DNA from: Yoonia sp. F2084L
GTDB taxonomy: Bacteria; Pseudomonadota; Alphaproteobacteria; Rhodobacterales; Rhodobacteraceae
Direction of reading: 5' to 3'
Assembly (NCBI RefSeq): GCF_023015625.1
Contig: NZ_JALKAH010000002.1
Coordinates: forward strand, 372,001-436,000
Length of the DNA stretch: 64,000 nt
This document shows positions 37,228 through 46,332 of the stretch, piece by piece (positions within the stretch are counted from its first letter, which is position 1; each line of letters begins with the position of its first letter). Made by a program: the position numbers and the translations under genes. Below the pieces are notes generated by a model. It ran no database searches and was not told the DNA's origin. It was given only the letters and a program-made list of their open reading frames with translations.

Positions 37228-38094
37228 TCAGGCCACGTTTTGCAACCGGACTTTTGGCGTCACGCCAAGAGCATGGCAGATGTCGCGGGTTAGTTCTGGC
37301 CGGTTCAGCGTGTAGAAATGCAAATGGTCAACGCCGCCTTGCAGCAGCTCATCGCACAACTCTGTTGCGACAGCGGTCGCCAGCAGTTCCGTGGTGCCGT
37401 CACGCGTTGCGTTTTGAAAGGCATCATGGACAACCTGAGGAATTTGCGTTCCGCATTGATGGGCAAAGCGTTGTGTCCCGTTCCAGTTTTCGATGGGCAA
37501 GATACCTGGGATGATTGGCGCGTTAATCCCAGCTTTCACGCAGGCATCCCGGAAGCGGAAAAACGTGTCTGCCTCAAAAAAGAACTGTGTAATGGCGGAT
37601 GTGGCACCTGCGTCGACTTTGCGCTTGAGGAAAGCAATATCGGCGGCTTGATCAACGGCATCGGGGTGCTTTTCGGGGTAGGCACCGACGCGGATGTTGA
37701 AATCACCGGTATCTGCAAGGGCTTCGATTAATGCGACAGAGCTTTCAAACCCCTGCGGATGTGGCGCAAAGCCAGCGGTTCCTTTGGGTGCATCTCCGCG
37801 CAAGGCCACGACATCGCGCACGCCCGCGTCTGCATAGCCGCGTGCGATCTCCATCGTTTCGGCCTTTGTTGCATCCACGCAGGTCAAGTGTGCCGCCACA
37901 TTCAACCCGCTGGTTTTGTGGATCGTCGTGACGGCCTCATGCGTCAATTTGCGGGTTGTGCCACCCGCGCCGTAGGTCACGGAAACAAAAGACGGATCAA
38001 GCGGCGAGAGCGTGCTCACGCAGTCCCAAAGGCGAAATGAACCTTCGAGCGATTTCGGCGGGAAGAATTCGAATGAGACTGACGGAATGGACAT
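37228..38094 (-). CDS. metF: Methylenetetrahydrofolate reductase
   Basis: A 288-residue flavoprotein reducing 5,10-methylene-THF to 5-methyl-THF, the methyl donor for methionine synthesis. SFEFFPPKS near residue 8 contains the catalytic Glu motif, and SVTYGAGGTT, then DVVALRGD and QFFFEADTFFRFRD, are standard MetF blocks. AGAGGTG precedes ATG 38094. It is transcribed divergently from a MetR-type regulator across 93 bp that contains a canonical MetR site, so it is very probably MetR-controlled. Confidence 0.97.
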   Translation of the reverse strand: MSIPSVSFEFFPPKSLEGSFRLWDCVSTLSPLDPSFVSVTYGAGGTTRKLTHEAVTTIHKTSGLNVAAHLTCVDATKAETMEIARGYADAGVRDVVALRGDAPKGTAGFAPHPQGFESSVALIEALADTGDFNIRVGAYPEKHPDAVDQAADIAFLKRKVDAGATSAITQFFFEADTFFRFRDACVKAGINAPIIPGILPIENWNGTQRFAHQCGTQIPQVVHDAFQNATRDGTTELLATAVATELCDELLQGGVDHLHFYTLNRPELTRDICHALGVTPKVRLQNVA

Positions 38095-38130
38095 GGACAC
38101 ACCTCTTGCTTGCTTCCTGCTTGTCCCACC

Positions 38131-38157
38131 TTTATGAACTTGAAGCAATTTCATAAA
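38131..38157. promoter_or_regulatory. MetR operator between metF and metR
   Basis: The segment contains TGAA-GCAAT-TTCA at 38141-38153, an exact match to the enterobacterial MetR consensus TGAA-N5-TTCA. It is framed by a perfect 8-bp inverted repeat, TTTATGAA at 38131-38138 and TTCATAAA at 38150-38157. The position between the two divergent starts suits control of both genes. Confidence 0.85.
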
Positions 38158-38187
38158 CCTCACCAAGGTAATGAGGATGGCTCACAT

Positions 38188-39108
38188 ATGCATATCGAGT
38201 TTCGGCATCTGCGCACGATCAAGGCGATCCACGATACCGGCGGTCTGGCGCGCGCGGCTGACCAGTTGAACATCACGCAATCGGCATTGTCACATCAGAT
38301 CAAAGGGATTGAGGATCAAGCCGGGGTTGAGCTGTTCGTCAGGCGGTCCAAGCCGCTGAAACTGTCTGCGGCAGGCATGAAAATGCTGGCAGCGGCCGAA
38401 CGGATTTTGCCACAGGTCGCTGCCCTTGAAGCAGAATTTTCAGGGCTCATCGCGGGCAGTGCAGGGCGGCTGCACATCGCTATCGAATGCCATGCGTGCT
38501 TTGAATGGCTCTTTCCGGTGTTGGAACAATTCCGCAAGGCATGGCCAGAGGTTGACGTCGATATCCGGCCCGGGTTGGCCTTTGATGCGCTGCCTGCATT
38601 GCGCAAGGAAGAGGTTGATCTGGTTGTGTCCTCTGATCCAGAGGAACTGCCGGAGACAGATTTTACACCGCTCTTTGACTACGAGCCAGTGTTCGTGGCT
38701 GCGGCCAATCATCCACTGGCGCAAAAGGATGTGATTGAGGCTGAAGATTTTCGCGGCGAAACTCTGATCACCTATCCTGTTGATCGCGCGCGCCTCGATG
38801 TCTTTTCCCAACTTCTGACGCCGGCCAAGGTTGCACCGGCGGCGGTGCGTCAGGTCGAGTTGACAGCTGTCATACTGCTTTTGGTGGCGTCAAACAGGGG
38901 TGTCGCAGTGCTGCCGGATTGGGTGGTTCGGCAGGTCAGTTACAATTCCGATTATGTGACGCGACCCCTGACGAAAAATGGAATTACCCGGCGGCTCTAT
39001 GCGGCGACCCGGGAAGAAGACACCAGCAGGCCCTATATGGCGCATCTTATCAGGCTTGCCCGGCAAGAGGCGGTCAAACTGCAGCGCGCTGATCCTGTGG
39101 CTGGCTAA
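38188..39108 (+). CDS. metR: LysR family transcriptional regulator MetR
   Basis: A 306-residue LysR-type regulator. The N-terminal winged helix-turn-helix (residues about 4-62) is LRTIKAIHDTGGLARAADQLNITQSALSHQIK, and the co-inducer domain holds IECHACFEWLFPVLEQFR, a region typical of MetR, which senses homocysteine. Divergence from metF with a perfect MetR site between them supports the name. ATG 38188 follows GAGGATGG. The 3' end overlaps the convergent GGDEF-EAL gene by 35 bp. Confidence 0.95.
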   Translation: MHIEFRHLRTIKAIHDTGGLARAADQLNITQSALSHQIKGIEDQAGVELFVRRSKPLKLSAAGMKMLAAAERILPQVAALEAEFSGLIAGSAGRLHIAIECHACFEWLFPVLEQFRKAWPEVDVDIRPGLAFDALPALRKEEVDLVVSSDPEELPETDFTPLFDYEPVFVAAANHPLAQKDVIEAEDFRGETLITYPVDRARLDVFSQLLTPAKVAPAAVRQVELTAVILLLVASNRGVAVLPDWVVRQVSYNSDYVTRPLTKNGITRRLYAATREEDTSRPYMAHLIRLARQEAVKLQRADPVAG

Positions 39109-41044
39109 AATCATCGATGCCGGACAAGCGGCGCCCTTCCGCAGTGAGTCTCAGATAAGCCTCTTCAAACGGTACGGCACCGCCGTAATAGTAACCCTGC
39201 ACATGTAAGCAGCCCATGTCCCTGAGCATGTCACGTTGTTTCAGGTTTTCGACGCCTTCTGCGATCAAGTCGACATTCAGCCCTTTGCTGATCGTCACCA
39301 GACCTTCGATCAGAACCTTTGCTGTTGGATCAATGCCCAAATCACGCACAAACCCTGTGTCGAGCTTAAGCTCATCAAACTCCAGCTCTTTGAGGTGTTG
39401 AAGCGATGCATAACCGGTTCCGAAATCGTCAAGCGAAATACGCACGCCTGCCTGCCGAAACAGCGCAATGGAACGGCGAATAACATCGCTGGAGCGAGCG
39501 ATAAAAATGTCTTCGGTGATCTCAAATGTAAGATAGCGGCGCAACGCTGGATACCTTTCAATCACCGCAAACAGTTCCTTACGGCCGACCAGCGTCGCGA
39601 GCGTCACCTCTGACATGTTGATCGACACCTGTCCGGGATCGAGCCCATCATCAACCATTTGGGCAAGGTCATCCATGACATGTCTGGCCGTATGGGTCAT
39701 GAACGCGCCTTGCAGCGCCAATTCATTAATCATCGGCAGAAATTGCGAAGGCGGCAGGATGCCACGGGTCGGGTGATGCCAGCGCGACAATGCCTCAAAC
39801 CCGACAAGCTGCCCGGTGTCGATCCGGACTTTCGGCTGATAATGCGGGACGATCTGTCCGGTTTCCATCGCGCGGATCAGCATCTCGCGATCCTTCAGCG
39901 TTGGACGTACCGGGAACGCATTCTTGTCATAGATTTTGACATGCACATCGGGGTCCTGTTTGGCCAGATACATCGCCTGATCCGCACCCGACAACAGTTC
40001 TGGTGGCGTGTTGGCGTCCGGTCCCTGCCGGGCGATGCCGATGCTGATGCCCACATCCAGCTGTTTTTGTTCGAACGGGACTGCAGCGCTGAGTGTTGCG
40101 ATGATTTGTTCGGCCAACTTTTGCGCTGCTTTCACCGACGTAATGCTGCTGGACAAAACTGCAAATTCATCACCGCCCACGCGGGCGACCCGATCGCCAC
40201 GATCGGTGAGTTTTTCAAGGCGTTCCGCGATAGCGCAAAGCACCGCGTCACCTGCCACATGTCCGTAGCTGTCGTTGATCGGTTTGAACCCGTCAAGGTC
40301 GATCAGGAACACGGTAACGCCTTGTTTGTTGGCGTGTTGGTGCATCATGCTTTGCACAACTTCATCAAAGGCGCGCCGGTTCATCAGGCCCGTCAAGCTA
40401 TCGCTGCGCGACAGGCGCTCAAGATCCGCAAGGCGCGCATTGGCTTCCTGACGCGCCCGTTCAAGCGCCTGATGCGTGTCCTTTTGCAGGTTCATCGTGT
40501 CGAAAGTGTTGACGATGTAGACCGCCGTCAGAATTGCTGTGAGCATCCAATAGTGTGATTGACCCTCAAACGCCGGGTTTTGCGACACATTCCATAGCAT
40601 CAAGAAGATCGTGCCGAAGGCGACGGTCATTTGGCTCCAGTTATAAACCGGGAGTAGGCCGAAGGTGTTGCTGACATGGACGTAGATACCGAAAGCCCAC
40701 AGGTAAGATATTAGCACGAAGGGGACCGTATCGCTGTACGACAAAACAACAGCGAAACCCAAAAACGGAAACATTGCGGCCCAATTCACCCCAAACACCG
40801 CAATTGCCATTGGCAAGCTCAGCCGTTTTTTGAACTGCGATGCGCGGGCATTCAGCGGGTACGCAATGATTTCCAGCACAATCACGCAAAAGCCTAGAAT
40901 CACACCCTCCAGCCCAAAGCCTGCGATGTGACAAATCCCCACCATCAGCAAGGCAGATGCCACACGTTTGGGCACATCACGGCCCGAGATATGGCCCGCA
41001 ATCTGTGTCTGGTGCAGAAAATGGTCGATCTGGGTTTGCCGCAT
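39074..41044 (-). CDS. Bifunctional diguanylate cyclase/phosphodiesterase (GGDEF-EAL) with membrane N-terminus
   Basis: A 656-residue c-di-GMP enzyme. Residues about 30-180 contain five to six hydrophobic segments forming a membrane sensor. GGDEF at residues 290-294 (RVGGDEFAVL) is intact, so cyclase activity is possible. The EAL domain starts at 417-419 (GFEALSRW) and keeps NMSEVTL, EITEDIF and DDFGTGYASL, so phosphodiesterase activity is also possible. ATG 41044 has GAAGGA upstream; a GTG at 41068 would extend it by eight residues. The signal sensed and net activity are unknown. Confidence 0.94.
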   Translation of the reverse strand: MRQTQIDHFLHQTQIAGHISGRDVPKRVASALLMVGICHIAGFGLEGVILGFCVIVLEIIAYPLNARASQFKKRLSLPMAIAVFGVNWAAMFPFLGFAVVLSYSDTVPFVLISYLWAFGIYVHVSNTFGLLPVYNWSQMTVAFGTIFLMLWNVSQNPAFEGQSHYWMLTAILTAVYIVNTFDTMNLQKDTHQALERARQEANARLADLERLSRSDSLTGLMNRRAFDEVVQSMMHQHANKQGVTVFLIDLDGFKPINDSYGHVAGDAVLCAIAERLEKLTDRGDRVARVGGDEFAVLSSSITSVKAAQKLAEQIIATLSAAVPFEQKQLDVGISIGIARQGPDANTPPELLSGADQAMYLAKQDPDVHVKIYDKNAFPVRPTLKDREMLIRAMETGQIVPHYQPKVRIDTGQLVGFEALSRWHHPTRGILPPSQFLPMINELALQGAFMTHTARHVMDDLAQMVDDGLDPGQVSINMSEVTLATLVGRKELFAVIERYPALRRYLTFEITEDIFIARSSDVIRRSIALFRQAGVRISLDDFGTGYASLQHLKELEFDELKLDTGFVRDLGIDPTAKVLIEGLVTISKGLNVDLIAEGVENLKQRDMLRDMGCLHVQGYYYGGAVPFEEAYLRLTAEGRRLSGIDDFSQPQDQRAAV

Positions 41045-41202
41045 GCCGTCCTTCGCCTCTGCCCCCACATATGGGTGAAGTCCGCAAACAACCCGTTAAG
41101 CGCCATCAGAATTTGGGTTCTTGGTTAAGGTGGCGTTGCCTCTTGTTCCGCGCATCGCTTGAGCCTATACGCCGCGCTGAACCCCAACCAAGGACCCGCA
41201 AT

Positions 41203-41991
41203 ATGGCCGGCAGCGCAAATCTGAACGTGATGATGAAAACCGCCCGCAAGGCAGGCCGTGGTTTGCTGAAGGACTTTGGAGAAGTCGAAAACCTGCAGGT
41301 CAGCACCAAGGGCCCGGGCGATTTTGTCAGTCGCGCGGACAAGGCAGCCGAGGCGATGATCAAAGAAGAATTGATGCATGCGCGTCCGACCTATGGTTTT
41401 CTTGGCGAAGAGGGCAAAGAGATCGAAGGCGATGATCCAACCCGCCGTTGGATCGTCGACCCGCTGGATGGCACGACAAATTTTCTGCATGGTTTGCCGC
41501 ATTGGGCTGTTTCAATCGCATTGGAACATAAAGGCCAGATCGTTGCTGGAGTGATCTATGACCCCGTGAAAGATGAGATGTTCTATGCTGAAAAAGGCAG
41601 TGGTGCATGGATGAACGAAAGCCGCATGCGCGTGTCGGGCCGGCACCGCTTGATCGAAAGTATTTTTGCGACTGGCCTGCCTTTTGCTGGTCGCGCTGAA
41701 CTACCTGAAACACTGCAAACGCTTGCGCGACTGCTACCGGCCTGTGCAGGGGTCCGTCGGTTTGGGGCCGCGGCGCTTGATTTGGCCTATGTCGCCGCTG
41801 GCCGCTATGACGGTTTTTGGGAACGCGGGCTGCATGCCTGGGATATCGCCGCCGGCATTCTGATCGTCCGCGAGGCGGGCGGGATCATCGAGCCGCTGGA
41901 TAGGGATGGCGATATCCTGAACGATGGTGCGTTGATCTGCGCCAATGAGCCGATTTTTGAGACCTTCGCTAAGGTTATCCGCCCGAGTTAA
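41203..41991 (+). CDS. suhB: Inositol monophosphatase family protein (SuhB)
   Basis: A 262-residue Mg2+-dependent, Li+-sensitive phosphatase fold. The two family signatures are complete: WIVDPLDGTTNFLHG (metal-binding Asp residues) and WERGLHAWDIAAGILIVREAGG. It may hydrolyse myo-inositol phosphates or related sugar phosphates; SuhB also has an RNA polymerase-linked role in E. coli that cannot be assumed here. AAGGA lies eight bases before ATG 41203. Its stop shares TTAA with the rhomboid gene. Confidence 0.95.
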   Translation: MAGSANLNVMMKTARKAGRGLLKDFGEVENLQVSTKGPGDFVSRADKAAEAMIKEELMHARPTYGFLGEEGKEIEGDDPTRRWIVDPLDGTTNFLHGLPHWAVSIALEHKGQIVAGVIYDPVKDEMFYAEKGSGAWMNESRMRVSGRHRLIESIFATGLPFAGRAELPETLQTLARLLPACAGVRRFGAAALDLAYVAAGRYDGFWERGLHAWDIAAGILIVREAGGIIEPLDRDGDILNDGALICANEPIFETFAKVIRPS

Positions 41992-42722
41992 CGCCGCACG
42001 GTTGGGACACTGCTGCGTCCGTATGTGGCCTCGGGATGTGGGGGGTGTCCATGTGTCTGGCGCCAAAAAAGCCCCGCGCCCAATTTGAACCAAAGCGGCA
42101 AGGTCAGGATCAACCCGATCACAAAGCCCCCGGCATGCGCCCAATAGGCCACGCCGCCGCCTGAAGTATCGATGCTGAACCCGTTGAACAGTTGCAGCGC
42201 AAACCAAAGCCCCAGCATGATCCATGCGGGGATCGGGAAGATGCGGAAAAACACAATGAAGAAGATAAAGATGTCGACCCGCGCCTTGGGATAAAGCAGC
42301 AGATAGCCCCCCATCACCCCGGCAATGGCACCTGATGCGCCGACCGTTGGGATTGACGACAGTGGCTCGGCTGCGAATTGTGCCAATGATGCGCCTATCC
42401 CGCACGCCAGATAGAAGATCAGAAAAGGGATATGTCCCATTTCATCTTCAAGGTTGTCGCCAAAGATCCACAAAAACAGCATGTTGCCTGCCAGATGCAT
42501 GAAGCCGCCATGTAGGAAGGTTGAGGTCACCAAAGCCGCGTAGTTTTCACCATTCGAGATACGGATCGGGAGCAACGCGTAGTCATAGTAAAGCTGCGAC
42601 AGGGCACGCTGGTCCGAAAACAGGACCAACCCCGCGAGGAAGATCGCCACGTTGATGGCGATCAGGCTTAGCGTGACGTAAGGCGTGCGTTCAGACGGGT
42701 TGTGGTCGCGAATAGGAAACAT
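41988..42722 (-). CDS. Rhomboid family intramembrane serine protease
   Basis: A 244-residue protein with six hydrophobic segments. Catalytic Ser130 sits in GASGAIAGV and His196 in WAHAGGFVIG, the intact rhomboid dyad; HGGFMHLAGNMLFL in loop/TM2 is the usual oxyanion region. It cleaves within or near membrane helices of unknown substrates. Both dyad residues are present, so it is probably active rather than a pseudoprotease. It follows putA with a 31-bp gap but in the same orientation and downstream of it. Confidence 0.95.
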   Translation of the reverse strand: MFPIRDHNPSERTPYVTLSLIAINVAIFLAGLVLFSDQRALSQLYYDYALLPIRISNGENYAALVTSTFLHGGFMHLAGNMLFLWIFGDNLEDEMGHIPFLIFYLACGIGASLAQFAAEPLSSIPTVGASGAIAGVMGGYLLLYPKARVDIFIFFIVFFRIFPIPAWIMLGLWFALQLFNGFSIDTSGGGVAYWAHAGGFVIGLILTLPLWFKLGAGLFWRQTHGHPPHPEATYGRSSVPTVRR

Positions 42723-42753
42723 GGCGCGACCGTCCCTGAACCCGTTGCCGGGG

Positions 42754-45700
42754 TCAAGTCAAAGCTGGCCCGGCGACTTCTGCCAGAAGTGCGGCGTTGC
42801 CACCTGCTGCTGTCGTGTCAATGCAGACATGGCGTTCATGCAGTACATGAGCTGTGTCCGGCATACCTGTGACTAGCGCGGTGATGGGGCCTTTGCGTTC
42901 ACTCAAAGCCACCTCGATCGCACGGCCCGTGTCGGTGTCGCCCCACCAGATGACACCACCCAATGGTGCGATGTCCCGTAGCGCGGTGACAGGCAGATCA
43001 CCTTCCGTGCTGATGCCAATCCCGCCTAAAGCGCTGACAGCCGCGACCTGATCTTGGGCCGCCTTCGCACCTGGTCCCATGCACAGGATCGGCCCGCGCG
43101 GGTGTGTGCTGTGACGGTTGGACTCGCCAGTTGGTCCGGGCAGCTCTGTTGGCGTTGTCAAAGCAGGTTGGGACGCTTGTTCCATACGCCTTTGCAATGC
43201 TTTCATATCTGCTGCACCCGCCCAAAAGCCTGTTTCCTGCGGAGCGGCGTTGGCGGTAAACCGTGGTAGATAGTGCGGCCCACCCGCCTTTGGCCCTGTC
43301 CCGGATAACCCTTCACCGCCGAAAGGCTGACTGCCCACAACCGCACCGATCTGGTCGCGGTTGACGTAGATATTGCCAGCCTGAACCTTTTCCACAATCG
43401 TTTGAACCCGGTCATCAATCCGGGTGTGCAAGCCGAAGGTCAGGCCAAACCCGGTCGCGTTGATCGCATCAATGACGGCGTTCAGTTCAGACGCCTTGAA
43501 GGTGGCAACATGCAACACGGGGCCGAAAATCTCTTTCGTCATATCCGCGATGCCCGTCACCCGAATGGCTGTCGGGGCGATGAAATGCCCGGTTTTTGGA
43601 GCGTCTACCTGATGAATGATCCGGCCTTCTTGTTGGGCCTGAGCGATGTGATCAGCGATACTATTATGGGCCATGGTATCAATCACCGGACCTACATCCG
43701 TGGACAGATGCCACGGGTCGCCGACATGCAATTCGTCCATTGCGCCTTTGAGCATCGTCAGCAGATTGTCAGCGATGTCCTCTTGCACATAAAGACAGCG
43801 CAAGGCCGAGCAGCGTTGGCCTGCGGATTGAAACGCCCCGTTGATGATGTCGCGCACCGCATGTTCAGGCAAGGCGGTGCTGTCCACGATCATCGCGTTC
43901 AATCCGCCGGTTTCGGCAATCAAAGGAGTTCCGGGCGTGCAGTTCGCTGTCATATTGCTGCGGATTTTGAGTGCTGTCGCGGTAGATCCGGTGAAAGCCA
44001 CGCCGTTGATCCTTGTATCTGCGGTGAGCGCTGCACCCACGTCGCCGCCACCCGGCAGCAGTTGCAATGCGTGGCGTGGCACGCCTGCTTCATGCAGCAG
44101 CGCGATAGCCCGTGTGGCGATCAGTGGCGTTTGTTCTGCGGGTTTTGCCAGCACTGCGTTGCCAGCGGCCAATGCGGCGGCAATCTGACCGGTAAAGATC
44201 GCCAGCGGGAAATTCCACGGGCTGATACAGGTCCAAATGCCGCGGGCCTGCTGGCCTTCCTGCGCCTGTGCGGCGTAGTAGCGCAAGAAATCCACGGCTT
44301 CGCGGAGTTCAGCAACCGCGTCAGGCAAGGCTTTGCCAGCCTCACGACACAGGATCGCGAAAATCTCATCTGCATGAGCCTCATAGGCATCGGCAGCGGC
44401 ATTCAGCGCCTGCGCGCGTGCTTTCACGTCAACCGCCCAAGGTGCGGCGTGTTCAAGTGCGCTGGCAATGTCTTCAGCGTCCGCGTTTTGCACGTGTCCA
44501 ACAGTATCACCCGGTTTTGCCGGGTTGGTGATTGGGGTCCGATCTTGAAGCCTCCGGCCGGAGTTTTCGGGGCAAGATGATAGTGCGGGTGTGGCATCCC
44601 ATTGCGCGGTTTGATGGGGTCCGCGCCCTTTTGATACCTCTTCGAGCGTGGGGGCATGTGTCAGATCCCAGCCTTGGGAGTTTACGCGTTCTGGCTGGTA
44701 GAGGTTCGGTCCGGTTCGCAGGTCGGGGCCATGCCCGATGCTATCGAACGGGCAGGCGGCGACAACCTGCGGTGGGACATCCTCATCAACGATCTGGTTC
44801 ACAAAGCTTGAGTTTGCGCCATTTTCCAGCAGCCTGCGCACCAGATAGGCCAACAAATCCTCATGTGCGCCAACGGGCGCATAAATGCGGCAGCGCGTTT
44901 TTTCTGCTTGTAAGACGATGGTATGCAATGTCTCGCCCATGCCATGCAGGCGCTGGAATTCATAATCATCGCTGTTGCGTCCCAATTGCTGCGCGATATC
45001 CAGAACGGCGGCAACTGTGTGGGCGTTATGTGTGGCGAATTGCGGGTAAATCCGGTCCGTCATTTCCAGCAGCTTGCGGGCGTTGCTGATATAGCTGATG
45101 TCCGTGTGCTGCTTTGCTGTGAAGACAGGAAAGCCGTCGATCCCTTCGACTTGCGCACGTTTGATCTCGGCGTCCCAATATGCGCCTTTCACAAGGCGGA
45201 TCATGATCTTGCGATCCATGCGCGTTGCCATGTCATGCAGGCAGTCGATGACCAATGGCGCGCGCTGGCCGTAGGCTTGTACGACAATGCCAAAACCGTT
45301 CCAACCGGCTAACGCCGGCTCCGACAGAACGGCCGCGATCACATCAAGCGACAGGGAAAGTCGGTCCGCTTCTTCAGCGTCGATATTGAACCCCATGCCC
45401 GCCGATTTGGCGAGCATGGCCAGTGCACGCACGCGCGGTACCAGCTCTTCCATTACGCGGGCTTCTTGCGCAACTTCGTAGCGGGGGTGCAATGCAGAGA
45501 GTTTAACGGAAATACCGGGGTTTTCAGCCACGCTATCATGCGTGCAATGTTCTGCAATCGCGCTGATCGCGCGGGAGTAGGCGAGGTGATAGCCTTTTGC
45601 ATCGGCGTCGGTGCGGGCCGCTTCGCCAAGCATATCATAGCTGTATGTAAAGCCCTTGGCTTGCATACCTTCGGCACGCTTCATGGCTTTGCTGATGTCT

Positions 45701-46227
45701 TCGCCCAGCACAAACTGGCGACCCATCTCGCGCATGGCGCGGGCGACAGCGGTGCGAATTACAGGCTCGCCCAGACGTTTGACTGCGCTGCGCAGATGCC
45801 GGGTCAGTCCGGGTTGTTCATCATCAAGGACGCGGCCCGTCAACATCAGAGCCCAGGTGGACGCGTTGACCAGCGATGACGCGGAATGGCCCAGATGCTT
45901 GCCCCAGTCAGAAGGTGCAATTTTGTCTTCGATCAGCTCGTCCATCGTTTCGGCGTCCGGGACGCGCAAAAGCGCCTCGGCCAGACACATCAATGCGATT
46001 CCTTCATCGGTTGATAACCCGTATTCGGCCAAAAACACTTCCATCAGGCCGGGGTCGGCGCTGGTGCGGATTTGTGTGACCAGATCAGCGGCGCGATGTG
46101 AAATCCGGGCGCGGTCCGCATCAGACAGGTTTGCTGACGCCACAAGGGCCGCAACGGTGGCTTCTTCATCCTTATACATGGACAGATCAATCTGGTGGCG
46201 CAAATCGGTGCTGTGATCGCGAGGCAT
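42754..46227 (-). CDS. putA: Bifunctional proline dehydrogenase/P5C dehydrogenase PutA
   Basis: A 1157-residue enzyme oxidising proline to glutamate. The proline dehydrogenase domain (about residues 80-480) includes VKLSALHPRY, LVKGAYWD and YLVRRLLENGANSSF. The aldehyde dehydrogenase domain (about 560-1000) has Glu772 (LIAETGG) and catalytic Cys806 (GQRCSAL). A C-terminal extension follows to 1157, as in the longer PutA type. There is no N-terminal ribbon-helix-helix, so it cannot self-repress; the divergent Lrp-type gene probably does so. Substrate channelling between the sites is known for the family. Confidence 0.96.
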   Translation of the reverse strand: MPRDHSTDLRHQIDLSMYKDEEATVAALVASANLSDADRARISHRAADLVTQIRTSADPGLMEVFLAEYGLSTDEGIALMCLAEALLRVPDAETMDELIEDKIAPSDWGKHLGHSASSLVNASTWALMLTGRVLDDEQPGLTRHLRSAVKRLGEPVIRTAVARAMREMGRQFVLGEDISKAMKRAEGMQAKGFTYSYDMLGEAARTDADAKGYHLAYSRAISAIAEHCTHDSVAENPGISVKLSALHPRYEVAQEARVMEELVPRVRALAMLAKSAGMGFNIDAEEADRLSLSLDVIAAVLSEPALAGWNGFGIVVQAYGQRAPLVIDCLHDMATRMDRKIMIRLVKGAYWDAEIKRAQVEGIDGFPVFTAKQHTDISYISNARKLLEMTDRIYPQFATHNAHTVAAVLDIAQQLGRNSDDYEFQRLHGMGETLHTIVLQAEKTRCRIYAPVGAHEDLLAYLVRRLLENGANSSFVNQIVDEDVPPQVVAACPFDSIGHGPDLRTGPNLYQPERVNSQGWDLTHAPTLEEVSKGRGPHQTAQWDATPALSSCPENSGRRLQDRTPITNPAKPGDTVGHVQNADAEDIASALEHAAPWAVDVKARAQALNAAADAYEAHADEIFAILCREAGKALPDAVAELREAVDFLRYYAAQAQEGQQARGIWTCISPWNFPLAIFTGQIAAALAAGNAVLAKPAEQTPLIATRAIALLHEAGVPRHALQLLPGGGDVGAALTADTRINGVAFTGSTATALKIRSNMTANCTPGTPLIAETGGLNAMIVDSTALPEHAVRDIINGAFQSAGQRCSALRCLYVQEDIADNLLTMLKGAMDELHVGDPWHLSTDVGPVIDTMAHNSIADHIAQAQQEGRIIHQVDAPKTGHFIAPTAIRVTGIADMTKEIFGPVLHVATFKASELNAVIDAINATGFGLTFGLHTRIDDRVQTIVEKVQAGNIYVNRDQIGAVVGSQPFGGEGLSGTGPKAGGPHYLPRFTANAAPQETGFWAGAADMKALQRRMEQASQPALTTPTELPGPTGESNRHSTHPRGPILCMGPGAKAAQDQVAAVSALGGIGISTEGDLPVTALRDIAPLGGVIWWGDTDTGRAIEVALSERKGPITALVTGMPDTAHVLHERHVCIDTTAAGGNAALLAEVAGPALT

Positions 46228-46272
46228 GGCAGGCTCCTGAATGGGTTAGCCTATTATAGGTGATTCAGAATA

Positions 46273-46302
46273 GCCAATCTGCCTGCAATATGTCAGATTG
46301 GC
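46273..46302. promoter_or_regulatory. Putative Lrp-type operator between putA and its regulator
   Basis: A perfect 9-bp inverted repeat, GCCAATCTG and CAGATTGGC, is separated by 12 bases. It lies in the 105-bp space between the divergent starts, 46 bp from the putA ATG and 31 bp from the regulator start. This is the expected place for autoregulation and putA control. Confidence 0.65.
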
Positions 46303-46332
46303 AGGTAACCTGACTTATTGAGGGGCTATATT

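Noticed and set aside
42747..42774. Hairpin at the putA 3' end (GCCGGG/CCCGGC)
   Set aside because: Short stem with a long loop, within the coding end and without a T run, so not a terminator.
43402..44580. 392-codon plus-strand frame opposite putA
   Set aside because: Fully inside an intact putA on the other strand, His/Cys/Arg-rich shadow composition and no start signal.
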